Source: Brienomyrus brachyistius (taxonomy: Eukaryota; Chordata; Actinopteri; Osteoglossiformes; Mormyridae). From it: DNA of 64,000 nt. Under the pieces are notes generated by a model. The model searched no databases and was not told the origin of the DNA. It was given only the letters and a program-made list of their open reading frames with translations. This document shows positions 13,176-26,480 of the stretch, piece after piece. The stretch lies in NCBI RefSeq assembly GCF_023856365.1, contig NC_064548.1, forward strand, positions 12,834,642-12,898,641. Direction: 5' to 3'. Numbering within the stretch: the stretch's first letter is position 1; each line of letters starts with the position of its first letter. The translations under genes and the position numbers were made by a program.

Positions 13176-14653
13176 ATACAAAGAGGTCTCTGTACGTGTG
13201 GGATTTTGCGCGCCTGTTTCACTGTGAGTGGGTGTGTGTGTTTCTGTGTGAGTGGGTGTGTACTGTACCTGCTCCCCACTCTGCTAAAGTGAGCCAGTAG
13301 CGCTGAGGGTCTCCTAGGAGCCTCAGTGATAAGCTGACTTCCCCCGACACAAACGATAAAGCATTTAAACCTCTGTCAGTCTGTGGGAACTCTGCCGTGC
13401 CCATCGACTCCTCTTATAGCTGTTGGATCTGGAGCTGGAAGGGAAGGTCACACACATTGGAGGCTCTGCAGATGTGCTCTGAGGGCTGTTAGCGTGAGGA
13501 CAGTCCTGAAGATAAAGGTAGAGGTTTTCCAAAAAGGACTTAATTATGGGAGCGGCCTCTGCAGGCAGGATCGCTGTTACGCTTTTTCTGACACTGTACA
13601 TAATTCTTTTCCACTGACTTTGCCAAATGACTAAATTCAATTGAATTCAATTCAATTTCAAATGACACCCTGGATATCGTAATTTGCAGCCTAAAGTCTA
13701 GAAGCATGCAGGCAGGGTTAATGTATACATTTCCTTTTAGTGGGGATGGGTAATAATATTAACCGGTGAAGCAGGTTATTTTGCCACCTAGAATTGTGTG
13801 AGCCTAACCTGTGTGACAATGCCGGGGTCCACAGAGTAGCGTAAATGTGGGGCCCTTTAGCTACTTGGTCCTAAATGGCAGTGTGTCCCACTGCCATTGT
13901 GTTCGGTCAGTGAGGGACACGGGGTGTCTTTTGCAGCGCCCTTGTTATGGCTAATGAGGTGCAACCTGTCCCTGTTAGGGCTGTCCTCCTGAACGAGTCT
14001 GGGGGGAAGGGGGCACCCGCTCAATTGTTCCCTGTTGACCCCATCGCTGCACAGTGGCTCACACACATTCCCGGCTTGTTTTGTAAAGATAGATAACAGG
14101 CGGCCGGCACGCGCAGCTTTCCTGCACCCACAGAGGGGGCGCTGTCCGAAGACGGGCCTCGTTAATGACTCCTGCGAACTGGCTGGGCCACACAACTTTG
14201 TCACCGTTCATGCAAAACCTCTTGGCCGGTAATTAGAAGCAAATTTGCGTGTCGTGTGACTTTCAATTTGCAGCGTTTGTTCAATTTGCTGTCAGTGACG
14301 TTTTTCATTTACTGGTCATCAGCCAAACACATGAAGGCAAAACTGAAATAAAATAATGCCTTTTATATAGCTGTTATAACTGCTTTCTTGTTCCGTTTTC
14401 ATTATTATTAATATTATATCTGATAGACTTCATGTTTTTCCTACTTGTTTGTGTCCTTAACCAGTTGATTTGAGCTACATAAAATTGAAATGATACATTT
14501 TAATAATCTTGTATCTGTTATATCAAATTTTTAATAGATTTTTTTATTTTTAATTTTAATTTAGATTTTTTTTATAAAGTATTCAATTTATTTTCAAATG
14601 TCCAGTTTAAAAACCATAGCAGGTAGCACTCTACAGCTAAAAGCACAGTTTGA

Positions 14654-15640
14654 TGTTGTGGATCATGTTACAATGTGACACACTCTTCTATACTGCGGAT
14701 CATGTTACAATGTGACACACTCTTCTATACTGTGGATCATGTTACAATGTGACACACTCTTCTATACTGCGGATCATGTTACAATTTGACACACTCTTCT
14801 ATACTGTGGATCATGTTACAGTGTGATAGACTCTTCTATACTGTGGATCATGTTACAATGTAACACAGTCATCTATATTGTGGATCATGTTTCAGTGTGA
14901 CACACTCATCTATACTGTGGATCATGTTACAGTGAGACACACTGTTCTATAGTGTGGATCATGTTACAGTGTGACACTGTTCTATAGCATGGATCATGTT
15001 ACAATGTGACACACTGTTCTATAGCATGGATCATGTTACAGTGTGACACTGTTCTATAGTGTGGATCATGTTACAGTGTGACACTGTTCTAGAGCATGGA
15101 TCATGTTACAGTGTGACACTGTTCTATAGTGTGGATCATGTTACAGTGTGACACTGTTCTATAGTGTGGATCATGTTACAGTGTGACACTGTTCTATTTC
15201 GTGGATCATGTTGCAGTGTGACACTGTTCTATAGCGTGGATCATGTTACAGTATGACACTGTTCTATAGCATGGATCATGGATCATGTTACAGTGTGACA
15301 CTGTTCTATAGCGTGGATCATGGATCATGTTACAGTGTGACACTGTTCTATAGCATGGATCATGTTACAGTGTGACACTGTTCTATAGCGTGGATCATGT
15401 TACAGTATGACACTGTTCTATAGCGTAGATCATGGATCATGTTACAGTGTGACACTGTTCTATAGCATGGATCATGTTACAGTGTGACACTGTTCTATAG
15501 CGTGGATCATGGATCATGTTACAGTGTGACACTGTTCTATAGCATGGATCATGTTACAGTGTGACACTGTTCTATAGCGTGGATCATGTTACAGTGTGAC
15601 ACTGTTCTATAGCGTGGATCATGTTACAGTGTGTATAGAT
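14654..15640 (+). repeat. 35-37 bp minisatellite, roughly 27 copies
   Basis: Each unit begins GGATCATGTTACA. Left-hand units are about 37 bp and contain GTGACACACTCTTCTATAC; right-hand units are about 35 bp and contain GTGTGACACTGTTCTATAG. Several right-hand units carry a duplicated GGATCAT. Units are adjacent with no spacers, so this is a tandem array and not a CRISPR. Confidence 0.97.
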
Positions 15641-18339
15641 GCTGGCTTATAAGTAAATGTAGAAGACCTTTTTCCTCATTGTTTTACATGACAAGGTCAA
15701 AGAAATTGCTGTGTTTGTGCAAGTTAACTCTTTCCAGTTATTGTGTTGACAGTTTGTTCTGGAATCTCATGCTAACATCTGTATTAGCGTTCGAGTAGCT
15801 GCAGTTCTCCCTCTTTCCTGCGGGAGCCTTGCGATTAATCAGCTCCGTCGCATCAGTCATCCCGCAGCTGCCCGCTGACCAGCTCGTGGCGACGGACTCT
15901 GAGAGACGCTGGGAAGCCAACTTCTTGTTGTCACACGCCAATTAGCGTGTTTCACAGTTCAGCCTCCCGAACTGTGAGGAGGTGAGTGACCGAGGGTCAG
16001 GCAGCAGGTTGGCACTGGTTTGCCGCCTTGGAAGGATCCAGAACCACCAGACTGGTGACGGTCCTCGGGGCCCAACTTTTCATTTTGAAATCAACATTAC
16101 GGGCAACTTGTATGAGATTTTAATTCTTTTATTTTTTTTTCCCTGAGGGCTCTGTAGGTGTATATTTTGATTGTTATGACTGGAATGACTTGTTATTTAT
16201 GATCTCTGAGATATGGCAGTAGAGAGATGCACGTGTCACAGCTAGCGTCCCGTGCGAGTCGGGCTTTAATGAGCTAAACGGACGGAAGATCTGTTGCCAC
16301 ATGTAGCTCCTGAAAGCTTGTTATAAAAGTCAGTGTTGTGAATGGAGGGGGGTAGGAAGAAGTGGATGTCAGAGCCTGGGGGGGGGTGGGCAGCCGGGGG
16401 GGGGCATGACTGGCTGATGCTACACATGTCCCTGATTACCTTCCTGCTGCCTTGATTCTAATAAGTGACAGTCTTTGTACTCTCGCGGACGACTAGACAG
16501 CCTGACATGGGATGAGAATAAATATCACATGTGGTACGCATTAAGCTGTCTCCCAGGACGGCATTTACGGCGAGCGCGAGACAGGGAGGCCCGCGAGGAA
16601 TCTGCCGCGCTATACCCTGCCCGCTCTCGCCGCGCCTGTCAGAGCCTGACAACCTCCCCCTCGTCAAATTACCGTGAGCGGCGGCGCCGGCGGAGAGTGA
16701 GCGGCACTGCCCCATGCCGAAAACTCACCCGGGAGGTGTGTGGGTAGGGTATTGTGTCGATATCATCTCCTGTCCCTCTGTATGTTCTCCACTCTGCATT
16801 CTGAAATGTAGCAATGCGTCGCTGAGGCGATGTTTTCGCGAACTTCCTCCTGCCGTTATAATTACACTTCTTGGATTCCAGGAGCTGGGTTCAGTCCATT
16901 GTACGCCAGGTGGTAACGATCTAGGGCTGAGACCTGGTTGTTTTGGTGCTGCTTGTGCCACCTGGACCCGGTCCGGTGGTGGCATTGACCTTAGAGCTGA
17001 AGGTGACTGAGCCTGCAAGAGCCCGGGATGCTGCAATGACGAAGACGGCACGGAACGCCGGGAATGATGGCGGCCATAGTGGTGTCCTCTGAGGAATTTA
17101 CTGCTGGGAGGATGAAAAGCCACCCGCTGTGGCATCGGCCCTCCAGCCTTTAGCGGAATCATGAGCTCATGCAACCCCCCCCCCCCCCCATCCACCCCCA
17201 GCCCACCCCTACCCTCATCCTTGAGGCTGGGGCCCTGCCTGGGCGGTGATTACACTGGAGTGTACTTTAGACTGCGAGAAAGAGGAAGCTGGCGGATTTG
17301 GGGTGGGGGGCGGTGGGTCGTCACATCCGGAGCCTCGCCACAAGGGCCATCGCACCTGGGGGGGTGGTCTCTGCTGGGGTCCCCCACAGGACGTGCTCCA
17401 AGGGAATTACCCACTATGCCTGGCAGCCACCGGCCGCATGTGAAAGGCTTGATTAAAGCCCAGGTGCTGAGTTGTTTTGTCCCCCCCCCTCCATTCCCAG
17501 TTTATGAGCTTACCTGCCCACCAGCGATAATAAAACCGTTCGTGTGGGAATGCCTCTTTACCTGGTTCCTGAACCCCCCCCTTCCCCCCCCCAAGGTCCT
17601 GAGCATTTACAGCAGGGTCACCTCACAGCATGGGGGTGTCCGCGGGCATGTGCAGGCTCCACAGTCGCTCTCTTTCACAAAAAAGACAAAAAAACACTTA
17701 ATCCATTAAGACGTAACCCACTGAAGCCTCTCAGGATGGGAAAGGGCCCAATTAGTCCAAAATTTACAGCCTTAGGTGTCTTACGGGGCCTGGAGAGCAG
17801 ACAAGTCAAACTCTGGTGCCTCCATTTGACACACAGGATATTTGTCTATATTTCTGATATACTGTGATATATTGTGTATCCCTGTTTCAAACAAAGGCCT
17901 CTCATCCGACGATGCTCATCTGTCCAGCCGTGTAGATGCGTTAGAAATAAAACAACCACAGCGAACAGTCACAATTCCATACCAACTCCTACAGCTCATG
18001 TCGAAACCAGAGCCAGAATTACAAATTCTTTTTTAATTATTATTCTAAGAGAACTTTAATAATCTCCTACAATCCGGTGAAATGAAAAGGGAGACATATT
18101 AAACCGTTTTTTTTTAACATATTTTTTCATAGTTATTTAATACCAAGTGCAGAAATACTTAATATAAGATACTTAATAAAATATAATAGAGCACATATAT
18201 AACAGAGCACAATTATGGAATGGAGAGTCTGGGTGTTGAGCTGAAACTGATGTAAAAACGCCCCATTAAGGAACCAAGTAACTCGCCCCTGTTGTCTTGT
18301 TTAAAATGCACAGGAAGGAGTACAAACATCACAGATTCG
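15641..18339. other. intergenic, no gene seen
   Basis: GC-richer stretch with many short G and C runs (16380-16405, 17175-17189, 17480-17595). ORFs here, including one of about 180 codons at 17161-17709, are Pro/Gly-rich products of those runs and have no recognised domain. Confidence 0.55.
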
Positions 18340-18720
18340 CCGGCCTTGTTTGAGCTCTTAAAGCTGCTGAATGATTAGCAGAAATAATGTCCCTGTCAGA
18401 CTTAATCACATTAAAACATGGTTAACATTTAATTTTTTCCACTTAATATGCAAAAATTTCCACTAGATTTGCGGCAGAGGCCATTGAAATTCCATTATAA
18501 GAAGAATAAAAATTTCAGGCATCATTTGTTCAGAGAAGGAGCAAATCTGGATAGAAAATGCTGAATCTTTCTATTACGGCTCTGATTGATTGCTGTCCTT
18601 ACTGAAGCACACATGACTATTAGCCGCTGATTGGTCAGCAGCAAAATGCTCTCTCTTCTTTTATTACTCTCCTTTAACTTCTATTATTTTTAATCACCGC
18701 TCCTTTAATTGTGAATAACA
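18340..18720. promoter_or_regulatory. candidate conserved non-coding element
   Basis: AT-rich, non-repetitive and free of long ORFs, with homeodomain-type cores (ATGATTAGC, CTTAATCACATTAA, GTGAATAAC, TGATTGATTG) and a TGCAAAAATTTCC stretch. The composition looks like a vertebrate developmental enhancer. Conservation itself could not be tested. Confidence 0.3.
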
Positions 18721-18921
18721 GCTTCTCCTGTCTCTCATGCAGCAAACAGCCAGTATCGGCTCCTCAGAGCTGCCTGACCGTGCTGTTTGTTAGAAATGAA
18801 TTAGCTTCACTTCAAGATGCAGCTAAATCGATATTTAACGACAGTGGCGATTTCTGTGGACTGGCAGCGGCACCAGATCCCGCCAGGTCAGCGTGGGGGA
18901 TGTACTTGTATTTACAACCAT

Positions 18922-19112
18922 GTCCAGCAGGGTTGGGCGCTGTGCCTGTGATCAGAAGGTCGTCAGTTCGATTCCCATGGTAGCCGTCGGGCCCTTAAGC
19001 AAGGCCTTTAACCCGAATCACTCCAGGGATTGTCTATCCCCCGATTCCTCTCAAGGCTGAATGTCACTTTAGAGAAACGAGTCTGATAAATAAATGAAAT
19101 GTAAATGTATCA
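18922..19112 (+). mobile_element. second tRNA-derived SINE family, near complete
   Basis: The head contains GCTGTGCCTGTGATCAGAAGG and the B-box GTCAGTTCGATTCCC. The body has GGGCCCTTAAGCAAGGCCTTTAACCC and the tail has GTCACTTTAGAGAAACGAGTCTG plus an AAATGAAATGTAAATGTA end. Head, body and tail are characteristic of an abundant fish SINE. Related pieces lie at 13136-13175, 21238-21296, 27830-27978, 45599-45640 and 49545-49615. Confidence 0.8.
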
Positions 19113-20934
19113 GCAAGGAGAAATTAGGCTGGTCGTCTGCAAAGCCTCATCTGCCAAAGAAATGAGAGACTGACATTACCTCTCCATTCTGTATTCATTA
19201 TTTCACCCACAGCATTTCTGGGTGAATAATGTATTCCTGTCACCCGCTGAAGTTTCGCCATTGACGACAATCCAATTTGCACCTAAGAAACACAATTTGG
19301 GATGAACTTAGGGCACCTCCTCACGCAGACCCTAGCGAAGTTTTCGTGAACTGAGACCAGCAAGGGAAGTCCAGTTAATTGACAGAGATGTGATCCAGGA
19401 TCTGGTGGCAGCAGGGGGGGTTCCTCGGTTCCTCCTCTGGTCCCGTGTCACTTGGTTCGAAGACCCACGGACACCCCCCCCCATCCGCTCCCCCCACCGT
19501 GCTCATTTGCCGCTCTCTGGCACCGTCACCACGTCCACATTATGAAAATCATCCGTCAGGGCCGGCCACAATTCCCTTTGTTGTTGGGTTGCCATCGGCG
19601 GCTCTGTCAAAGTGCTCACCAATTACGCTTGCGGGTTACAATGGCCCATTCACAGGATCACAGCCCCTGACTGAAGCGGAAAGAGTGATTTGTGCATCGT
19701 TAGGTGGCTGCCCAGACGCCGCACCTGAGGAATGCAAATAATCTGCCGGGCGGGGGGCAGAGGATGGTGGGGTTGGGGGGGGGAGACGCACCGCGACTGT
19801 TATTACCGGAGATTGGATTGTCGTCTCCGTCCGCCAGCTTCTGCGTGTCAGTAAATCGTGAATTTCTCAGTACGATAAGTGTCTGCTGGCCGGCTAGGCC
19901 CCCGTCAGCGTGCGTCGGGGGAAAAAAGGCAGTTATGCAGATGTGAAATGTCACCGGCGGAAAGCGAATACATATTTGGATGCGTCTGAATGTACGAAGT
20001 GTCATGGGGGGGCATTTATAGGCGCCCTGTCTGACTTCTCTGATCTATTGCTTCCCATCCAGCCAGCATATTGTGCTTTAAAATGTAGTTTTTAAAAAGT
20101 CCGTCGGCTGTTGGGGTATTATTTGCAGCGATTATGCCGCCAATGGAGGTCTGACCACTCCGGGGCTGTTGTGTATACGGCGGTGATACTCTACAAGGTA
20201 CTTTCTCTGTCGGCTGTCAGGAGGTCTGCACTGATAAACCGGCCAAGGAGCACAGAGTGGGGGAGGGCTGAGTTGGGGCCGCGTCTCCCCGCACAGCAGC
20301 GTACAGAGGCTCTGAGCAGGAAGCTGAGGTTACAAATAATGATGGGAGATCTGAATGGGCTTTGTGAAGCCTCATTTTTTGGGATTGTTCCAGAACCTCC
20401 TCCCCCCCCCCCCCACCCAAATTGGGTGTTGGCCTAATCTCATAATTGCTCTCATCACCCTGCGCTGTTGTTCTGCAAGAAGGGCCCTTTTACTCCCAGT
20501 CAGGTGGCTCTTCCTACCTGCTGGCCATTGTCTCCAAGTGTTAAGAAAACATTCGGGGGGGGGTATCGTGTGACTGCATGATGCACGAGTTGGTGAGGGT
20601 GAATGGGACATGGGAACGGCTCCTTCAGTTCACAGATTAATGGAGCTGAGAAACATCTGGCTAATCTGTCTGCTAAAATGTAGTTCACAAGAAACACAGT
20701 GAGGATGAACTCTCTGCCAGCTGAAACTGCTAATTTGGCTGCAAGGTGAGTTTCGCACATGTATAGGTACGTTACAATGCTTCTTTTCACATATCCCAAC
20801 CTGCCTCCTTTAAAATATAGACACATAGATATAGCTGAGAGTGAAGCTTGGGATCTGAGGACAGGGTCAGGTCATTTATTCATTTATCTGCCAGCATTTC
20901 GGGGGTTAAAGGCAAGGCAAATTGGTATATAATG
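19113..20934. other. intergenic, no gene seen
   Basis: Single-copy-looking DNA with C runs near 19473 and 20401. No domain-bearing ORF. Confidence 0.55.
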
Positions 20935-21180
20935 AATTTATATATATATAGAACATTCATAACATTCATAGAACATTAATAAGCAGTTTGTAAGTATACC
21001 TTAATATGAAGGTGTACTTAATGTAAGTCATTACCCATGTTTGTTATTAATGTATATTACAACTGTCATATCCATTGTTATGAGTGCAATGCTTTAAAAC
21101 ACATTAAGGTATACTTACGTGCTGCTTATGAATGTTTTATGAATGCTTTATAAATTGTTTATCAAGACACACTAATATAA
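20935..21180. mobile_element. foldback (palindromic) repeat element
   Basis: Left arm 20963-21008 and right arm 21100-21145 are near-perfect inverted copies sharing AAGTATACCTTAAT and CATTCATA. They are separated by an AT-rich middle with TGTTATTAATGTATATTA. No ORF is present. A related copy lies at 54860-55135. Confidence 0.75.
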
Positions 21181-21237
21181 AGCGTTGCAGAATATATTAA
21201 AAGTAAAAGATACTGAAATCACATTTATGATGATTTT

Positions 21238-21296
21238 ACTATTCTGCCAGGGATTTGAACCAGTGACCTTCCGATCACAGGCACAGAGGCCACGCC
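21238..21296 (-). mobile_element. tRNA-like SINE head
   Basis: The minus strand reads GTGGCCTCTGTGCCTGTGATCGGAAGGTCACTGGTTCAAATCCC, a clear tRNA-like B-box region of the second SINE family. It abuts a 17-C run. Confidence 0.7.
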
Positions 21297-21311
21297 CCCC
21301 CCCCCCCCCCC

Positions 21312-23697
21312 GTGAGTCTGCATGTCAGGAGGGGCTGAGAATCCTCCCACAGTGACCTGCTGTGACAGATGCCAAGCTCACGGGTATTTGCCCTCACTTC
21401 TGGGTCAGGACGAGTGCACCTGAGGTGGGCCTGGAACCTACAGTCCTCCTCGCCGGCACTGAGCAGTGGAGGTGCAGCGTGAGAGCTGGCGGTTCATTAG
21501 CGTCCGCTGTTCGCTCACTTTATTATCTGCTGTTTCCTCGCACCAGCTTAATTGCTTGTGCTGATGGAATAATAAATGGCAGAGTAATTACCATTATAAA
21601 GAGGGGATCCTTCACGTTACAGAATGGTGCAGTCAAAGGATTTTATTCTAAATTAAGTTTTTAACTGTCATCTGTCATCTCTGGGATAATTATAACTTGG
21701 GCATTTTAGGTACATTGTTCTCACAATCTGTAAACCCAGACAGAAAAGTTGTGACTGCAGATTTCTTGAGTACATCAAAAAAAGAGAGAGGATTTAAAAA
21801 AAAAATAAAAAACATGGATTTTTGAAGCGTTCAAGTGTTGCAATAGTGCTGCTGTCTTCGAGGGAAAGAGGGCTCTGTCTTTATCATAGGTGGCTGGGTG
21901 TGATCTGTGGCTTTGTTGCTGTTCAGATGGTCCTTTTTACCTGCTTCCACTATCTAACTGGTGCAGTCAGGGCTTCTTTCAGAGGCCAGTAGGGCGGCGC
22001 TGTTGCGGAGGCCTACCATGGATGAAGAGATGGAACCGTGATCCTACATGCTCACCCTCAGAACATCACATTTACCTCACCTGCTGGTAACATTCCCGAA
22101 ACAGGAACCACTGAGGACACCGGCCCCCAGTCCCCCAGGTACGCCGCCCCTGCTCCGTTCCGCCCCAGCAAGCCCCGATTGGCATTGCTCGCTTGCAGCG
22201 TTGTCATGGTGGCGCGTCAAGCAGTCGGGATAACTTCAATTATTTGTGAGCTGCTGAACAGTGAAAGTGAAGGCCACATTGATTGAGGACGGCCACAATT
22301 GATTCTGCCCATTACATACTCTGAGTGTTTTTCCCGTCCTGCAGAGATCAGCCGGCTTCCTCCTGCGGGCCGAGATAAGGTGCCTCCGCATTGTGCCTGC
22401 CTAATCTGTGTGACCGCGTTTGTCTGTACTGAAATTGATGTGGCTTTTCATTCGCCTGTTGGCTGGCCCTGCCGATAACTCCTTCCCCTTGTGTCTTAGC
22501 TACCTCAGCACTGGGCACGTGTCGCCCCTGCTGCGGAAGCACAGGAATTACAGTGCTACAGATGTTCAGTGTGTGTGTAAACAGCAAACTGTAGGAATGC
22601 ACTTGAAGGGATTAGCAGGATTAAATACATTAATAATAGGATTCCCTCTCTTTTTTTATACTGGGTTAAGCTTGAGGTAGCCACCCCCGTTTCCAAGCAA
22701 TTTAATGAAAATTGATATGAGCAAAGGCTGATAAAAAAAGAAAATATCTTCTGTGATAATAATTGATTATAGTCAGTTTGTATAAGAAAAGCCCAGAATA
22801 CAATGGAACATGGTTCTGAGCCGTGAGGAACGCCCTCCGTGATTTTGCATATTTCTGAGTGAAACAAGAACGTAATCAAACTAAGAGCGGGGAAAACACT
22901 TCCCCGTAGTTAATCTCAAACCACTTTTTCATCATTCCTTTGAGAAACTGTGCTTTTTTTATTCATCCCCTCGTCACATAATTAATTACAGCTAGCCTTG
23001 AAACTGTGTGAGGGGTACTTAGTCAGGTAAGCATCAGTGAGTAGCTACATTAAGCCAATACATCTTACACTGTGAAAACTGCATCCTGTGATGTCACGAT
23101 GCTTAGCCCCAAAGCATGCCTTGTTAGGCAGCATGGAGGTGACCACTATCTATCACCTGGTTCTGACTGGCTGGCATGTGCGACTGCGAAGGATGTAGCT
23201 CCCTGCTACATGCCCCATGGAACAACAAAAAAAATTGCACAGCGCTCTTGAACATATTTTTCTCCTCCTAGACAAACCCTGATCCTGATTTATGGTAGTT
23301 AAGCTTACAAGCTCTCCGTCAATGAAATTACACTGCGATCATAATGTATTGGAGTCATTAAATGCACATCATTCTTTTGGCATGAAATATGCTGACCCCA
23401 ACCTTATTATACACTTAATTAGAACTGCTCTACTTCCTGAACACAGCGTTGGGGCAGATCTGGTAAGGAGAGGTGAAAACTAAGTACAATAGGTGGGTAA
23501 ATATGCATAAATATTTTCCCAGTTTGTACGGCATCAAAACATTCCCTTACACATCTCAGGTATACATTTTCCTTCCATATTACAAGTACAAAATATATTG
23601 AATGTGATGTAATATGATCTTGTGTAAACAGAAGAAAATTAAATGAATGTATTATATTACTGCATAAAATAACGAATTACTGCATTTGAATATTGTA
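21312..23697. other. intergenic, no gene seen
   Basis: AT-rich with no repeat or gene I can name. ORFs at 22038-22680 have no recognised motif. Confidence 0.55.
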
Positions 23698-24035
23698 TAT
23701 TTGGGTGTCATGGTGGTGCAGTGGTTAGCATTGTTGTCTCCTATCTCTGGGATGAGAGTTTGAATGACTGCCATGACTCTGTGTGGAGTTTGTAGGTTTG
23801 TCCCATGTCGTCGTGGGGTTTCCTCTGGGTTCTCCGGTTTCCCCCCACAGTCCAAAAACATGCTAAGGTTAATTGGCGTTAACAAATTGTGCATGTGTGA
23901 CTGAATGGTGTGTGAGTATGTCCTGTGATGGGTTGGTGCGCCATCGTAGGTAATTCCCTGCCTTGTGCCTATAGGCTCCAGACCCCCCCACGACCCTGAA
24001 TAAGAGACATGTGGTTACAGAAAATAGATGGATTA
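23698..24035 (+). mobile_element. full-length tRNA-headed SINE-like repeat
   Basis: Begins GGTGTCATGGTGGTGCAGTGGTTAGCA (A-box-like) followed by a degenerate B-box (GAGAGTTTGAATGACTGCC). It continues with the common fish module TGTGTGGAGTTTGTAGGTTT, GGGTTTCCTCTGGGTTCTCC and CACAGTCCAAAAACATGC, and ends with CCAGACCCCCCCACGACCCT and AAAATAGATGGATTA. Fragments of the same family occur at 6005-6068, 9927-10075, 10849-10915, 26481-26534, 35200-35240 and 41298-41396. Confidence 0.8.
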
Positions 24036-24900
24036 ATGTTATATAAGAAATATATATCTTTCACGATAAGGCCTGAAATAGTCACGCATAGAGTTTAAAT
24101 TCATGTTAACCGCATCCACATGTATCAAATGTCAACAGCATCCTGATGGTTTAGGACTATAATGAATATTCTAAATGAAATGTGTAATTCAATTAAACAG
24201 TCCTGGCAGTGTAGCAGGTTCCCTTTGTGTAATAGCACAGTTAGGTGGTAGCACTCATTTGGAAATTTTCTAGTAATGTTACACCGAATCCCTAAGATGC
24301 AGACCTGTGCCCCTTTTGGAGCTGCCCTGTCCAGCCCTGGGAGTGTGGAGCGCTTTAACTCCAGCACAGGTCCTTGGTTTCTATCATTTGTTTCAAATAT
24401 ATCTGTGACACAGGAAACTCAGACTCAATTTCTATCTTACTGCACATCCTGGGGAAGGTCAGCAAATCCCTGCTATGGAGCTGGGCTCCGCAGTCTGGAC
24501 ATCACCCTTTGTGCCAAAGGCCTCAGCCAGGACTGCTCAGCTGGAAATCAGGAGCACATGGGCAGAGGAGCGGACCTTCCTGCTGGAAGCTGATATGGCT
24601 GTGGCGGGCTTATCAGGGCTCGGCGCTGGCTCGCCGTCTCACTGGCCGCACGCCCGGTACCGCTCAGCCCCTCCGCTGCTATCAGGCGTGCCGAGAGCCA
24701 CCCCGAGGTCACTCACCGCCCCACCCCCGCCCCGCGCGTCCCCTCTCCTCTGGGCTGACGTCCAGACTGAGAGCCGGTGGGAGAGTCCCCATGTACTTCA
24801 GTAAAGGCTTTGCCCGGAATGACAGAACTCTGCAATTTTAATGAGGAAGGGAACCAGGAAGCTGGTGAGGAGAGAGAGATGCTGGCCTTAGAGCAGAGTT

Positions 24901-25255
24901 GTAGGAATTCCCTGGAGTAGGGGAGGAATTCCCTGGAGTCATGGGAGGAATTCCCTGGAATAGTGTAGGAATTCCCTGGAGTAGGGGAGGAATTCCCTAG
25001 AGTCATGGGTGGAATTCCCTGGAGTAGGGGAGGAATTCCCTGGAGTCATGGGAGAAATTTCCTGGAATAGTGTAGGAATTCCCTGGAGTAGGGGAGGAAT
25101 TCCCTAGAGTCATGGGTGGAATTCCCTGGAGTAGGGGAGGAATTCCCTGGAGTCATGGGAGGAATTCCCTGGAATAGTGTAGGAATTCCCTGGAGTAGGG
25201 GAGGAATTCCCTAGAGTCATGGGAGAAATTTCCTGGAGTAGGAGAGGAATTCCCT
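24901..25255 (+). repeat. 21-22 bp minisatellite with 107-bp higher-order period
   Basis: Monomers of GGAATTCCCTGGAGTA type carry an EcoRI-like GAATTC in nearly every copy. Monomer variants recur in the same order, with the block starting GTAGGAATTCCC at 24965, 25072 and 25179, exactly 107 bp apart. It is non-coding; the minus strand stays open through it by chance. Confidence 0.95.
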
Positions 25256-25619
25256 GAAGCAATGGAGGATTCCCCTGGCATCTGAGGAACTGAGTCAGCA
25301 AAGGCTCTGCTGTCCCCCTAGAAAACCTCACTTCCACACGACATCCTATATCTGTACCACTCCCATCCATACCAAGCGGTGCTGTTTACTTACTACTGCA
25401 TAACCACGCATTTCTATGGGCCCCTTTATTGATCACAAACAGTCACTACACTAGGGGAACCCTGAGGCCCAAAGTGACTTTTCAGGTGGCGGCAGGAGCA
25501 GCTAACACAGGCCAAACCACAGCTACGCGCAGCAGAGGCTCCTGCCACCCTTCGCCCAAACAGGGCTTTGTCACCGAAGCACGGTGACGATTCAGTCCCC
25601 TCTTCCGCACCAGACCTTC

Positions 25620-25915
25620 ATCTCCGAGGTGGAAAGTTTCTATATTTAGCTGCGTTCGGAAGATTTACCGCTAGACTTCTCCCACAGCGCGCTCACCATG
25701 TCAGTGATGAAAAATGAGGATTAAATAAAGTGTGTAATTCTCGGCGTAAGAAGAGCGGCCCGGGTGAGATGTGCGTTAATGTGGCGGCTTTTAATATCTG
25801 AGAGCGGCCCTCACGCAGGATGAAGCGGATTCTTTTACGGTTACTGAGGAATCATTATTGGGCAAACGTGGCCTTCTGAGACAACATAATGCCGCTTGGT
25901 AATTTCCATGGGGGT
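25620..25915. promoter_or_regulatory. candidate conserved non-coding element
   Basis: Unique-looking sequence with ATGAGGATTAAATAAAG, GTGTAATTCTCGG, GCGTTAATGTGGC and GAATCATTATTGGGC. No repeat or coding signal is seen. Suggestive only. Confidence 0.22.
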
Positions 25916-26480
25916 CCTGGAGAGAAATGGCGTTGTGTTGCATTATTTGGTAGCAGTAACCTAGCTGCTGTTTGTCTGTTAGTGCAGCACAGGGACTGTC
26001 GGTAGCATTAGCAGCTCAGAAGTCAGCATGCTTCCAATGAGAAGGGGATGCTGGCATCCACTGCTAGGGGGCGCATTGCTGTAGTGGAGGTGCTGGTGAG
26101 TTACACCCCAAGCACCATTAACCAAAGGCGCTAGTCTGCGTGGAGCTTGCCGGATGAGGTAGGGATCTTCTCTCAGCAGTATAGAACTTCACGAAGAGCA
26201 GAGAAATTCCAGAATGGGGAACATCAAAAATCAGCTTGATACTAAAGTTACTGGCAAATAGAGACCCCCCCCCCCCCATGTAGAAATGGATATTAGTGTT
26301 ACTGAAGGGTAACCCTTAGTCTGGGCTGCAGTTCAGTTACATAAAATAGAACCTTTTGATGTTATACACTATGTGAAATGCATTTCATATATAAAAGACT
26401 GTTCAGATTTGAAATAAATCGTACATATGATTAAAAAAGCATCATCAAGAGAACAAGGACAGCTAGTCCAGGAAACCCCC

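Larger units (their letters stand above)
10090..14650. other. intergenic, no gene seen
   Basis: Holds the inverted repeat pair at 11806 and 12892, a SINE tail at 13136 and a poly-C run at 12449. The ORFs crossing the repeats come from repeat sequence. Confidence 0.55.

Noticed and set aside
14654..15640. CRISPR-like array of repeated 35-mers
   Set aside because: Units are contiguous with no unique spacers, the genome is vertebrate, and no cas-type genes are present.
17161..17709. 182-codon Pro-rich ORF
   Set aside because: Built from C and G runs; no recognised motif and no splice context.
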